Shown piece by piece: positions 7,548 through 14,849 of a DNA stretch of 18,418 nucleotides. The DNA is from an uncultured Tessaracoccus sp. (GTDB lineage: Bacteria > Actinomycetota > Actinomycetes > Propionibacteriales > Propionibacteriaceae). Made by a program: the position numbers and the translations under genes. Below the pieces are notes generated by a model. It saw only the letters and a program-made list of their open reading frames with translations. It was not told the DNA's origin and did no database searches. The DNA lies in contig NZ_CAMYFI010000046.1 of the NCBI RefSeq assembly GCF_947255005.1, forward strand, positions 1 through 18,418, in the 5' to 3' direction. Position 1 is the first letter of the stretch. Every line of letters begins with the position of its first letter.

Positions 7548-8319
7548 ATCTCAGCACCGTTTCGTGCAGGCGCCCGTTCGTTGCCAGCGCGCCTGGCCCT
7601 GCAACGCCGTCCGTGCCGTCGAGATTGGTGAACCTGCCGCCGGCCTCACGAACGATGATGTCGAGCGCCGCCATGTCGTGCAGCTCGAGCTCTGGCTCGC
7701 TCGCGATGTCGACGGCCCCCTCCGCTACCAGCATGTAGCTCCAGAAATCGCCGTAGGCGCGGGTGCGCCAGGCGTCGCGCATGAGGTTGACGAAGCCCTG
7801 TCCGCGCCGCGACTCCACCCAGCCGTTGAGCGAGGAGTACGACAGGGACGCGTCGGCGACGCTCTCTACATGAGAGACATGGAGCTGTGTCGCGTTGAGA
7901 ATGTTGCGGCCGGTGAAGGCGCCACTGTCAAGTGACGCCCACCACCGCCGTCCGAGCGCTGGAGCGGAGACAACACCAGCGACGATCTCGCCGGCGTGTT
8001 CGAGTGCGATCAGCGTGGCCCACACGGGGACGCCGCGCAGGAAATTCTTGGTGCCGTCGATGGGGTCAACGATCCAGCGGCGATCACGCTCACCCGTCGA
8101 CCCCAATTCTTCTCCGACGATCCCGTCACGCGGGCGGCTACGAGACAGCGTGATGCGGATAGACTCCTCAACGGCGGTATCCGCGTCAGTCACGGGCGTG
8201 TCATCGGGTTTGGTGCGAAACTTCAGGTCCGTGGCCTTGAACCGGCTCATCGTAATGGAGTCGGCGTTGTCAGCCATCATGTGTGCGAGCTTGAGGTCGT
8301 CGTTGAACTGTCCAACCAT
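7534..8319 (-). CDS. hisN: Histidinol-phosphatase, inositol-monophosphatase family
   Basis: A 261-residue magnesium-dependent phosphatase of the IMPase superfamily. Metal ligands are visible: Glu70 (in VGEEL), Asp85 and Asp88 in VDPIDGTKNF (84-93), and Asp215 in LHDMAALD. The run YGDFWSYMLVAEGAVDI (189-205) resembles actinobacterial HisN proteins, which remove phosphate from L-histidinol phosphate in histidine synthesis. General inositol-1-phosphatase or another sugar phosphatase remains possible. No other his gene lies in the window, so context does not settle the substrate. The ATG at 8319 has no Shine-Dalgarno sequence but sits seven bases after a TAGCCT -10 box. It is divergent from prfB and convergent with serA. 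Confidence 0.85.
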   Translation of the reverse strand: MVGQFNDDLKLAHMMADNADSITMSRFKATDLKFRTKPDDTPVTDADTAVEESIRITLSRSRPRDGIVGEELGSTGERDRRWIVDPIDGTKNFLRGVPVWATLIALEHAGEIVAGVVSAPALGRRWWASLDSGAFTGRNILNATQLHVSHVESVADASLSYSSLNGWVESRRGQGFVNLMRDAWRTRAYGDFWSYMLVAEGAVDIASEPELELHDMAALDIIVREAGGRFTNLDGTDGVAGPGALATNGRLHETVLRYLNG

Positions 8320-8326
8320 GCAGCCC

Positions 8327-8332
8327 AGGCTA
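8327..8332 (-). promoter_or_regulatory. -10 box for a leaderless hisN transcript
   Basis: Read on the minus strand this is TAGCCT, followed by seven bases and then the hisN ATG at 8319. No Shine-Dalgarno sequence lies between. Confidence 0.45.
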
Positions 8333-8347
8333 GACGACCGGACGCCC

Positions 8348-8365
8348 GTCTGCGACCAAGCAGAC
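8348..8365. repeat. Perfect inverted repeat between hisN and prfB
   Basis: GTCTGC, six-base spacer GACCAA, then GCAGAC. It lies in the 82-base divergent promoter region, upstream of both -10 boxes, where a regulator could act on both genes. No known regulator motif is recognised. Confidence 0.35.
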
Positions 8366-8387
8366 TGCGAGTCTTCGGATGCGCAGC

Positions 8388-8393
8388 TAGAAT
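8388..8393 (+). promoter_or_regulatory. -10 box for a leaderless prfB transcript
   Basis: TAGAAT lies eight bases before the GTG start at 8402, with no Shine-Dalgarno sequence. This is a near-consensus actinobacterial -10 and predicts a transcript beginning at or within a base or two of the start codon. Confidence 0.55.
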
Positions 8394-8401
8394 GACCGAT
8401 T

Positions 8402-9514
8402 GTGGCTCACCAGGATCTCGAAATGCGTATTCAGGAGCTCGATCACTCACTGCAGTCGATCGAGACAGTTGCCGACATCCCGAAGCTGAAAGACGAGATC
8501 GCGACGCTCCAAGAGCAGGCGGCAGCCCCCGACCTGTGGGATGACCAGGACAATGCGCAACGCGTCACGTCGGCGCTTTCGCAGAAGAGCTCTGAGCTGG
8601 AGCGTCTGGAAGGCTTGCGCAGTCGGTTAGAAGACGCCACTGTCATGCTCGAGCTTGCCGAAGAGGAAGCCGACGAGGATACCGAGCACGAAGTTGATGC
8701 CGAGTTGCAGCGTCTCAGCAAAGAAATCGAGGCGCTCGAGGTGCGTACGCTGCTGTCGGGCGAGTACGACCCCCGCGACGCGCTGGTCACCATCCGCTCA
8801 GAGGCAGGCGGCGTCGATGCTGCTGACTTCGCCGAGATGCTGATGCGCATGTACACGCGCTGGGCAGACCGTCACGGCTACACCGTTGAGGTGTACGACA
8901 CGTCGTATGCGGAAGAGGCTGGCCTGAAATCGGCGACGTTCGCCGTCAAAGCTCCGTTCGCGTACGGCACGCTGTCGGTAGAACAGGGCACGCATCGGCT
9001 CGTGCGTATCTCGCCGTTCGACAACCAGGGACGCCGGCAGACGTCGTTCGCGGGCGTTGAGGTGCTCCCCGTTACGGAGGACACCGACCACATCGACATC
9101 CCGGAGCAAGACATCCGCATCGACGTGTTTCGTTCTTCAGGGCCAGGCGGCCAGTCGGTCAACACCACCGACTCGGCGGTGCGCATCACGCACATTCCCA
9201 CGGGCATCGTCGTGAGCTGTCAGAACGAGAAGTCGCAGATCCAGAACCGGGCGGCTGCGCTGCGCGTGCTCCAGGCGCGGCTGCTGGAGCGCGCGCGCCA
9301 GGAGCGCGAGGCCGAGATGAACGCGCTGAAGGGCGACGGCGGCAACTCGTGGGGTGCGCAGATGCGCTCCTACGTCATGCACCCCTACCAGATGGTGAAG
9401 GATCTCCGTACCGAGCATGAAGAGGGCAATCCTGCCGCTGTGTTCGACGGTGAAATCGACGATTTCATCGACGCGGGCATCCGCTGGCGCAAGCGCACGC
9501 AAACCGACGCGTGA
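8402..9514 (+). CDS. prfB: Peptide chain release factor 2
   Basis: A 370-residue RF2 that reads UGA and UAA stop codons in the ribosome and triggers peptide release. The coiled N-terminal domain (about 1-100, DHSLQSIETVADIPKLKDEI and following) is of normal length. The stop-codon recognition tripeptide Ser-Pro-Phe is at 204-206. The catalytic GGQ is at 249-251 in SSGPGGQSVNTTDSAV. Positions nearly equal those of E. coli RF2 (205-207 and 250-252). The reading frame is continuous: the in-frame UGA and +1 frameshift that autoregulate prfB in many bacteria are absent here. GTG start, probably leaderless. ftsE follows after 97 bases. Confidence 0.96.
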   Translation: MAHQDLEMRIQELDHSLQSIETVADIPKLKDEIATLQEQAAAPDLWDDQDNAQRVTSALSQKSSELERLEGLRSRLEDATVMLELAEEEADEDTEHEVDAELQRLSKEIEALEVRTLLSGEYDPRDALVTIRSEAGGVDAADFAEMLMRMYTRWADRHGYTVEVYDTSYAEEAGLKSATFAVKAPFAYGTLSVEQGTHRLVRISPFDNQGRRQTSFAGVEVLPVTEDTDHIDIPEQDIRIDVFRSSGPGGQSVNTTDSAVRITHIPTGIVVSCQNEKSQIQNRAAALRVLQARLLERARQEREAEMNALKGDGGNSWGAQMRSYVMHPYQMVKDLRTEHEEGNPAAVFDGEIDDFIDAGIRWRKRTQTDA

Positions 9515-9550
9515 CGGCGTGTCAAAGTCGCGACGATTTTGCTCGGCACC

Positions 9551-9603
9551 TAGACTCAATTTGACCCACTGAGAGTTTCTCAGCTTCCCCTACGCGGTCG
9601 GAG
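9551..9603 (+). promoter_or_regulatory. Possible ftsE promoter region
   Basis: TAGACT (9551-9556) could be a -10 box. A perfect hairpin CTGAGA-GTT-TCTCAG lies at 9569-9583. GGAG (9600-9603) is eight bases before the GTG start of ftsE. The -35 is not recognisable. Confidence 0.3.
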
Positions 9604-9611
9604 TTTGTTGC

Positions 9612-10298
9612 GTGATCAAATTTGAGGACGTCACCAAGTTCTATCCTGGGCAGGAAACTGCTGCCCTCAGGAATATCAACCTGGAGATTGAAAAAGGCGA
9701 GTTCGTGTTCCTGGTCGGCCAGTCCGGCTCAGGCAAATCAACATTCCTTCGTCTGATCCTTCGCGAGCACAAGCCGTCGAAGGGAAATCTCTACGTCGCG
9801 GGCAAGAACCTCTCGACGATGAACCAGTGGCAGGTGCCACAGCTGCGTCGCCAGATGGGGATGGTGTTTCAAGACTTCCGCCTGCTGCCTGGAAAAACGG
9901 TCTACGAGAATGTCGCGTTCGCGCTGCAGGTGATCGGTAAATCTGGCAAGCACATCCGGCGGATCGTGCCCGAAACGCTCGAATTGGTCGGCCTCGAAGG
10001 TAAGGACGACAGGCTGGGAGAGGAGCTCTCTGGTGGTGAGCAGCAGCGCGTCGCTATCGCGCGAGCTTTCGTGAACCGTCCGAAGATCCTCATCGCCGAT
10101 GAGCCCACCGGCAACCTCGATCCGGAGACGAGCGTCGGCATCATGAAGCTGCTTGATCGCATCAACCGCACAGAAACCACGGTCATCATGGCCACCCATG
10201 ATGCGTCTATCGTCGACCAGATGCGGCGGCGCGTGCTGGAGCTCAAGAGTGGGGAGCTCGTGCGCGATCAGTCCAAGGGTATTTACGGGCAGGCTTAG
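9612..10298 (+). CDS. ftsE: Cell division ATP-binding protein FtsE
   Basis: A 228-residue ABC ATPase of the FtsEX complex, which sits at the division septum and uses ATP to switch on cell-wall hydrolases outside the membrane. Motifs: Walker A GQSGSGKS (36-43), Q-loop Gln87 in VFQDFRLLPG, signature LSGGEQ (139-144), Walker B ILIADEP (159-165) and switch His196. The N-terminus MIKFEDVTKFYPG and the phrase PTGNLDPETS are typical of FtsE. GTG start with GGAG eight bases upstream. ftsX begins 11 bases after the stop, and a coiled-coil M23 hydrolase follows, so this is a division operon. Confidence 0.96.
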   Translation: MIKFEDVTKFYPGQETAALRNINLEIEKGEFVFLVGQSGSGKSTFLRLILREHKPSKGNLYVAGKNLSTMNQWQVPQLRRQMGMVFQDFRLLPGKTVYENVAFALQVIGKSGKHIRRIVPETLELVGLEGKDDRLGEELSGGEQQRVAIARAFVNRPKILIADEPTGNLDPETSVGIMKLLDRINRTETTVIMATHDASIVDQMRRRVLELKSGELVRDQSKGIYGQA

Positions 10299-10309
10299 GA
10301 GAACCACAC

Positions 10310-11212
10310 ATGAGGCATACGCTTCGCGAAACTTGGTCGGGTCTGCGTCGCAACCTGGCCATGACCATCGCTGTCATCGTCACCGTAGGCGTCTCGCTCA
10401 CCCTGTTTGGCGCAGGCCTGCTCACCTCGTCGGAGGTGAACTTGGTGAAGGGACGCTGGTACGACAAGATCGAGATTTCCGTGTTCTTGTGCATTGAAGC
10501 GTCCTCGGGTGGCAATTGCCAGCCGGAAGTAGCAACGACGGATGCCCAACGGCAGGCCATTGAGGAGAGGCTGAAGGCGAACCCTGAGGTCGCACAGGTG
10601 TTCTACGAGTCGAAGGAAGACGCGTACGAGGAGTTCAAGCGCGTCTTTGCGAACTCGCCGATCCTCCCGTCACGTACCGTGGAGCAGATGCAGGATTCCT
10701 TCCGCGTGAAGTTGAAGAATCCCGAGAACTACCAGGGCGTGGTGAGCGAGGCGGAGGGGCTGCAAGGCGTGCAGCAGGTGCAGGACTTGCGCAATGTGCT
10801 CGACCCGATGTTCAAGGCGCTGTCTGCGGTGCAGTGGGCAACGATCATTATGTCGGTGTTCTTGCTGGTTGCCGCTGCGCTGCAGATTAGCAACACCATC
10901 CGGATTGCTGCATTCACCCGAAGGCGAGAGATCGGCATCATGCGGCTGGTGGGTGCCTCCAACCTGTACATCGTGCTTCCGTTCCTGCTGGAATCACTGG
11001 TTGCGGGATTGATAGGCATCCTCATCGCGTCGGCAACGTTGGCGGTGGGCTACTACTTTCTCATTGTGCAGAAGGCGCAAACCTTAATCACAACTTTACC
11101 TTGGATTGGGTGGCCAGACTTATTGAGTGCAATCCTGATCATTGCTGTGGTGGGTATCGCACTCGCCATTATTCCTACGCTTTTCGCTACACGTAAATAC
11201 GTGCAGGTCTGA
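10310..11212 (+). CDS. ftsX: Cell division protein FtsX
   Basis: A 300-residue membrane partner of FtsE. Four predicted membrane segments (about 18-40, 172-196, 220-245, 270-292) enclose a large extracytoplasmic loop (about 42-170). In this family that loop binds and activates a peptidoglycan hydrolase. The C-terminal FtsX/MacB-type permease region contains FTRRREIGIMRLVGASN. Two cysteines, Cys61 and Cys70, sit close together in the external loop and could form a disulfide. The length is near the actinobacterial norm (~300). ATG at 10310 has AGGAG (10297-10301) overlapping the ftsE stop region. The next gene starts 17 bases after the stop. Confidence 0.95.
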   Translation: MRHTLRETWSGLRRNLAMTIAVIVTVGVSLTLFGAGLLTSSEVNLVKGRWYDKIEISVFLCIEASSGGNCQPEVATTDAQRQAIEERLKANPEVAQVFYESKEDAYEEFKRVFANSPILPSRTVEQMQDSFRVKLKNPENYQGVVSEAEGLQGVQQVQDLRNVLDPMFKALSAVQWATIIMSVFLLVAAALQISNTIRIAAFTRRREIGIMRLVGASNLYIVLPFLLESLVAGLIGILIASATLAVGYYFLIVQKAQTLITTLPWIGWPDLLSAILIIAVVGIALAIIPTLFATRKYVQV

Positions 11213-11229
11213 CGAAAGGAGACGACTGC

Positions 11230-12780
11230 ATGCGGGTCCTTCCCCCTAAGCCCGTCCGTATGATCGTACAAACGAGCCTCGCTGTTGTCGCGGCCGGTGC
11301 CTTGTTCGTCTCCGTTGCGCCACTCGCGTCGGCTGATGATCTCGACGATCAGCGCAATCGTGTTCGTCAGCAGATCAGCCAGTTGGAGGGTCGGCGTTCT
11401 GATCTTTCCGGGCAGATCGCCACTCAGCAAGGGGCTGTCGCCGACGCGAACGAAGTGAACGCCCAGGCTATCGACGCGCTACAGCAAGCCGAGTCGGAAC
11501 TGGCAAATGCGCGTGCGGCACTGGCGGCGGCCGAAGCGCGGATGGCCGAGTCGGAAGCGCTTGATCAGCAGCGTCAGGAAGAGCTGGAGGCTGCGGAGGT
11601 TGCGCTTGAGAAGGCCAAGGCCGACGTCGCCGCCGCGGAGGCCGCCTACGACGCTCTCAATAGGCGCATCGATCAAGAGGTCAGCTTCGTGACGCAGAAG
11701 CAGGGCCCGTTGGTGAACCTCGCACTGTTGCTCACAGAAACGGACGCCAACCAGCTCAACCAGCAGGCTCAGTTTGGAGACACTCTTTTCGACGTGTCAG
11801 CGCTCGAACTGGACGAGGCGGAACGGCTGCGCGTGCAGCTCGACCAGGCTCAGGCCCGCGCCGATGAGGCGGAACGCAGGGCTGCTGAGGCACGCCAGGC
11901 GGCGGCAGAGCAGCTGCAAGAGAGCCGTGCGGCCAAGGAAGAGGCAGCTGGGCTGACTGCTCGGGTGGAAGATCTCGTCGCCGCACGTGACGCGGCCGCC
12001 TCCGAAGCAGCGTCTGCGCTGCAGCGCGAAGAAGCCATTCAGCAGGACATGGAGGACGACGCGGCAGCCGTCGAACAGCGCATTCAGGCGCGTATAACGG
12101 AAGCCGGAAAGCTCGACAGCCAGATTGCTGAGCGCGACCGCAAACGTGCGGAGGAGGAACGCAAGCGGCGCGAGGAGGCAGCTAAGCGTCAGCGAGAAGC
12201 CGCTGCAAAACGTGCCGCAGCGCAGCGGGAAGCACAACGCGCCGCTGCCGAGAAATCTGCTGCGTCGAAGAAGAGCGCGTCGGCGTCGAAGCCAAAGACA
12301 AGCTCCGGTTCAAGCAAGCGGGCAACGAGCTCTCGAACGTCAAAACGGCCAGCTACAACGCAGTCGTCGAGCAGCAGCTCTAGAGGGTTCATGAACCCCG
12401 TTCCCGCGCGCATCACGTCGCGGTTCGGCATGCGTGTGCATCCCGTGACGGGCGTGTACAAGTTGCACGATGGCACTGATTTCGGTGCGTCCTGCGGCAC
12501 GCCCATGAAGGCTGCCTACGACGGCGTCGTCACCGAGCGCTACTACAACCGCGGTTACGGCAACAGGCTCATGATCGATCACGGCAGGATCGGCGGCGTA
12601 AACGTGACGACAGGGTATAACCATGCGTCGCGGTACATCGTCGGTGTTGGTCAGCGAGTGTCGAAGGGGCAGACCATCGGCTACGTTGGCACCACCGGGT
12701 ATTCCACTGGCTGTCACCTGCACCTCATGGTGTGGGAGAACGGCCGCGTGAAGAATCCGATGAGCCGCTGGTTCGGCTGA
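11230..12780 (+). CDS. Secreted coiled-coil M23 metallopeptidase, probable FtsEX-controlled hydrolase
   Basis: A 516-residue secreted protein. A signal peptide (1-35, ending PLASA) precedes a long Ala/Glu/Gln-rich coiled coil in two blocks (about 37-150 and 190-345). A Ser/Lys/Thr linker (about 340-386) and a LytM-type M23 domain (387-516) follow. Zinc and catalytic residues are intact: His413 and Asp417 in HDGTD, His465, and His496/His498 in HLH. It should therefore be able to cut peptidoglycan cross-bridges, unlike EnvC-type activators whose M23 domain is dead. The arrangement resembles PcsB and EnvC, whose coiled coils bind FtsX. Position right after ftsX supports the same control. AAAGGAG (11215-11221) precedes the ATG. 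Confidence 0.88.
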   Translation: MRVLPPKPVRMIVQTSLAVVAAGALFVSVAPLASADDLDDQRNRVRQQISQLEGRRSDLSGQIATQQGAVADANEVNAQAIDALQQAESELANARAALAAAEARMAESEALDQQRQEELEAAEVALEKAKADVAAAEAAYDALNRRIDQEVSFVTQKQGPLVNLALLLTETDANQLNQQAQFGDTLFDVSALELDEAERLRVQLDQAQARADEAERRAAEARQAAAEQLQESRAAKEEAAGLTARVEDLVAARDAAASEAASALQREEAIQQDMEDDAAAVEQRIQARITEAGKLDSQIAERDRKRAEEERKRREEAAKRQREAAAKRAAAQREAQRAAAEKSAASKKSASASKPKTSSGSSKRATSSRTSKRPATTQSSSSSSRGFMNPVPARITSRFGMRVHPVTGVYKLHDGTDFGASCGTPMKAAYDGVVTERYYNRGYGNRLMIDHGRIGGVNVTTGYNHASRYIVGVGQRVSKGQTIGYVGTTGYSTGCHLHLMVWENGRVKNPMSRWFG

Positions 12781-12806
12781 GTTCCACCGATTGGCACGAG
12801 TGAATC

Positions 12807-12812
12807 TATACT
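12807..12812 (+). promoter_or_regulatory. -10 box for a leaderless smpB transcript
   Basis: TATACT lies six bases before the smpB ATG at 12819. There is no Shine-Dalgarno sequence, so transcription probably starts at the ATG itself. It lies in the 38-base gap after the M23 gene. Confidence 0.55.
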
Positions 12813-12818
12813 GGCCCA

Positions 12819-13298
12819 ATGCCTAGAGAGACCGGCCAGAAGATGATCGCCCAGAATAAAAAGGCGCGGCACGACTACGCCATCGGGGATACCTACGAGG
12901 CTGGTCTGGTGCTCACCGGAACGGAAGTGAAGACGCTACGTCACGGGCGCGCCACGATCGGCGACGCCTACGCCACCATCGAGAACGGCGAGGCGTGGTT
13001 GATTAATGCCAACATTCCCGAGTACGACCACCACTCTTGGCAGGGGAGTCACGCTGCCCGACGCACACGCAAGCTATTGCTCAACGCGAAGGAAATCAAC
13101 AAGCTCGCACGCGCGCTCGAAGGGGCTGGCACGACGCTGGTGCCGCTGCAGCTGTACTTCAAGGACGGCTACGCCAAGGTGCAGATCGCTGTCGCCACCG
13201 GTAAAAGGGACTGGGACAAGCGCCAGACCATCAAGGAGCGGGAGCTGGATAGGGAGGCCCGACGGGCCATGGCGCAGCGTAATCGCTATCGCCGCTGA
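12819..13298 (+). CDS. smpB: SsrA-binding protein SmpB
   Basis: A 159-residue cytoplasmic RNA-binding protein that carries tmRNA into stalled ribosomes for trans-translation. Family landmarks are clear: IAQNKKARHDYAIGDTYEAG (11-30), then LTGTEVKTLRHGRATIGDAYA with the OB-fold core, then KLLLNAKEINKLA, and a basic C-terminal tail ending MAQRNRYRR that inserts in the mRNA channel. The length is normal. Its partner RNA, ssrA, begins only 29 bases after the stop codon, the usual actinobacterial arrangement. The start ATG has a TATACT -10 box six bases upstream. Confidence 0.97.
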   Translation: MPRETGQKMIAQNKKARHDYAIGDTYEAGLVLTGTEVKTLRHGRATIGDAYATIENGEAWLINANIPEYDHHSWQGSHAARRTRKLLLNAKEINKLARALEGAGTTLVPLQLYFKDGYAKVQIAVATGKRDWDKRQTIKERELDREARRAMAQRNRYRR

Positions 13299-13304
13299 AG
13301 CGTG

Positions 13305-13310
13305 TATCAT
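13305..13310 (+). promoter_or_regulatory. Probable ssrA -10 box
   Basis: TATCAT lies 17 bases before the mature 5' end of tmRNA at 13328, so a short 5' leader would be trimmed off. No clear -35 is visible. Transcription from the smpB promoter could also contribute. Confidence 0.4.
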
Positions 13311-13327
13311 AGAGAGACAACTCAACA

Positions 13328-13693
13328 GGGGGCGATCGGTTTCGACTTGGGACGGTAGTCGCAAGGGAAGCGGGCCGAGAAGCCATGCTCATCTCGTAAA
13401 CGATGCATGGAAACCAATAAGTGCCAACAAGAACAGCACTGACTTCGCTCTCGCTGCCTGATCAGCGATCGAAGGGTCAGCCCGGACGAGCCTTCGGTTC
13501 GGAATCTGGCCTCATTTAGAGGGCTTGCTGCCTAGCTTGCGTATCAGGAGCTAGGTGGGACTTCACTGATACTGGGTCTGTTGGCGACGTGCTGATGTGA
13601 GTGCCAAGACCAAGAACAACGCCATCGTCAGCTGCGCCCGGAGAAGACTTGCCTCACCTTTCAAGGACGCGGGTTCGATTCCCGCCGCCTCCA
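13328..13693 (+). ncRNA. ssrA: Transfer-messenger RNA (tmRNA)
   Basis: A 366-base tmRNA. The 5' end GGGGGCGATCGGTTTCGAC is the tmRNA signature. Its first seven bases pair with CGCCTCC near the 3' end (13686-13692) to form the acceptor stem with one G-U pair; A13693 is the discriminator. The T arm GCGGGTTCGATTCCCGC is present. The next bases are CAA, so CCA must be added after transcription. The coding part begins at GCC 13423 and encodes the tag ANKNSTDFALAA, ending at TGA 13459-13461. The AlaAla end directs tagged proteins to proteases. It acts with SmpB, encoded just upstream, to rescue stalled ribosomes. Confidence 0.96.
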
Positions 13694-13723
13694 CAACTGT
13701 GATGTCTCAGGACATCGGAATAG

Positions 13724-13757
13724 CCTGAACCCACGTTTTGTGGGTTCAGGTTTTTTT
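13724..13757 (+). terminator. Strong intrinsic terminator downstream of ssrA
   Basis: A perfect 11-bp stem, CCTGAACCCAC (13724-13734) with GTGGGTTCAGG (13740-13750), has a 5-base loop and is followed by seven Ts (13751-13757). The right arm contains the stop codon of the IS481 transposase on the other strand. The terminator that now ends ssrA transcription therefore appears to be part of the insertion sequence. Confidence 0.88.
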
Positions 13758-14488
13758 GTTTTGGGTTTGGGGTTGGTAGTCGCGGGTGGGGTCGATGGTG
13801 AGTTCGCGGAGGATTTCGCCGGTGATGGCGTTGATGATGGTGACGTGGAGGTCGTGGGCGAGGATGAGGACGCGGGTTCGTGCGTGGGTTCGTCCGATGC
13901 CGATGTGGTGGAGTTTGCCGTTGACTCGTAGGGTGACGGTGCCTGCGGTGTCGATGATGTCGGTGCGGACTCTGTCGTGGCTGCGTGGGGTGGTGTTTGG
14001 TGTGGCTTTGGGTTTGGTGGTGTAGATAGTGGCGGGGACTGCGTGGTGAGGCAGGGCTCGGTGGGGTCGTTGGTGGTTGTAGCGGTAGCGGAATTGGTGT
14101 AGGAGTTGCTGTAGTTCGTTCACGGTGGTCGGCTGGTCGGGTTGGGTGCGTAACCATTTCTTCAGTGTTTGCTGGAACCGCTCGACTTTGCCTTGGGTTT
14201 GGGGATGGCCGCCTCTGCCGTTGATTTGGCGAATGCTCCATGATGCCAGGAGTGCTTCGAATCCGTTGCGGCCGGGGTTGCCGCTGAATCGGGTGGTGTA
14301 GACCATGCCGTTATCAGTCAGGGTTGAAGCTGGTTTTCCATAGAGCGCGCAGGTTGTGGTGAACGTGTCCACCACGAGGGGTGTTGTGATTCGGCGGTGG
14401 GCAGTGATGTGGAGGGCATAGTGGCTGCAATCATCGAGCCAGGTGATGATCTCGCAATCGGTGCCGTCAGCGAGGCGATAGGGACTGC
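13746..14488 (-). pseudogene. IS481-family transposase, N-terminal part missing
   Basis: The C-terminal portion of a DDE transposase. The open frame is continuous on the minus strand from the IS3 junction at 14488 down to TGA at 13746-13748. It begins around PYRLADGTDCEIITWLDD, has the second catalytic Asp in LTDNGMVY and the Glu in TQGKVERFQQTLKKWL, and ends with the beta-rich C-terminal domain typical of actinobacterial IS481 proteins (VTLRVNGKLHHIGIGRTH). The helix-turn-helix half and the first catalytic Asp, which in intact relatives lies just before the LADGTD segment, are gone. The protein is thus inactive. The first internal ATG is at 14375. The cause is insertion of, or recombination with, the IS3 element. 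Confidence 0.85.
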
Positions 14489-14555
14489 TGACGGTTTGGT
14501 TGACTCTAAGATCGCATGACTCTCATGAAAGGGTCGTGCTGGAAGGATGGCATCC

Positions 14556-14849
14556 ATGCCGAAGATCGTTTACACCGACGAGTTCAAGCGCGACGCGGTC
14601 GCGCTTGTCGCCTCAGGCATCCCGCAGAAGCAGGTCGTCAAGGACCTGGGTGTCGCGAAGACCACGCTGCAGGCGTGGGTCCGCGACGCGAGGTTCCAGT
14701 CTCACGCGATGACGCCGACCACGGACCCCGAGGCACGCAAGGACATGTCCCAGGCTTTGCGTAGGATCCGTGAGTTGGAGATGGAAAACGAGGTGCTACG
14801 CCGCGCAGCAGCGTATCTGTCGCAGGCTCACATCACACCCCCAAAATGA
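14556..14849 (+). CDS. IS3-family transposase OrfA
   Basis: A 97-residue helix-turn-helix protein that in this family recognises the IS ends. The N-terminal HTH (about 1-52) contains YTDEFKRDAVALVASGIPQK and KTTLQAWVRDARF. A C-terminal leucine-zipper-like helix (about 68-90, LRRIRELEMENEVLRRAAAY) mediates oligomerisation. ATG 14556 was preferred over ATG 14547 because GGAAGG (14541-14546) is nine bases before 14556 but directly abuts 14547. Its TGA stop overlaps the ATG of orfB (ATGA, 14846-14849), and a slippery heptamer precedes it. Confidence 0.88.
   Translation: MPKIVYTDEFKRDAVALVASGIPQKQVVKDLGVAKTTLQAWVRDARFQSHAMTPTTDPEARKDMSQALRRIRELEMENEVLRRAAAYLSQAHITPPK
14840..14846 (+). other. Slippery heptamer CCCAAAA for programmed -1 frameshift
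   Basis: The heptamer is C CCA AAA in the orfA frame, exactly the X XXY YYZ form, and lies right before the orfA stop. A -1 slip would join orfA to orfB through PK-MIYPLV and make the OrfAB fusion that is the active transposase in IS3 elements. An ATGA overlap at the same place also permits separate re-initiation of orfB. No downstream stimulatory hairpin is obvious by eye. Confidence 0.65.

Larger units (their letters stand above)
13698..14488 (-). mobile_element. IS481-family element, truncated at its 5' side
   Basis: Remnant of an IS481-family insertion sequence. It includes the C-terminal half of the transposase (13746-14488, minus strand) and a probable terminal repeat starting TGTGATGTCTCAGGACATC at 13698, which begins with the TG expected of this family. 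The other end has been removed at 14488, where the IS3 element begins. The exact outer boundary is inferred. Confidence 0.7.

Noticed and set aside
7894..8544. Long plus-strand frames across hisN
   Set aside because: They are antisense to hisN, which has complete catalytic motifs.
13006..13461. 151-codon frame across smpB and tmRNA
   Set aside because: It ends with the tmRNA tag by chance. Its front part is out of frame with smpB.
13654..14241. Pro/His-rich 195-codon frame on the minus strand
   Set aside because: It is a shifted frame of the IS481 transposase and runs into tmRNA.
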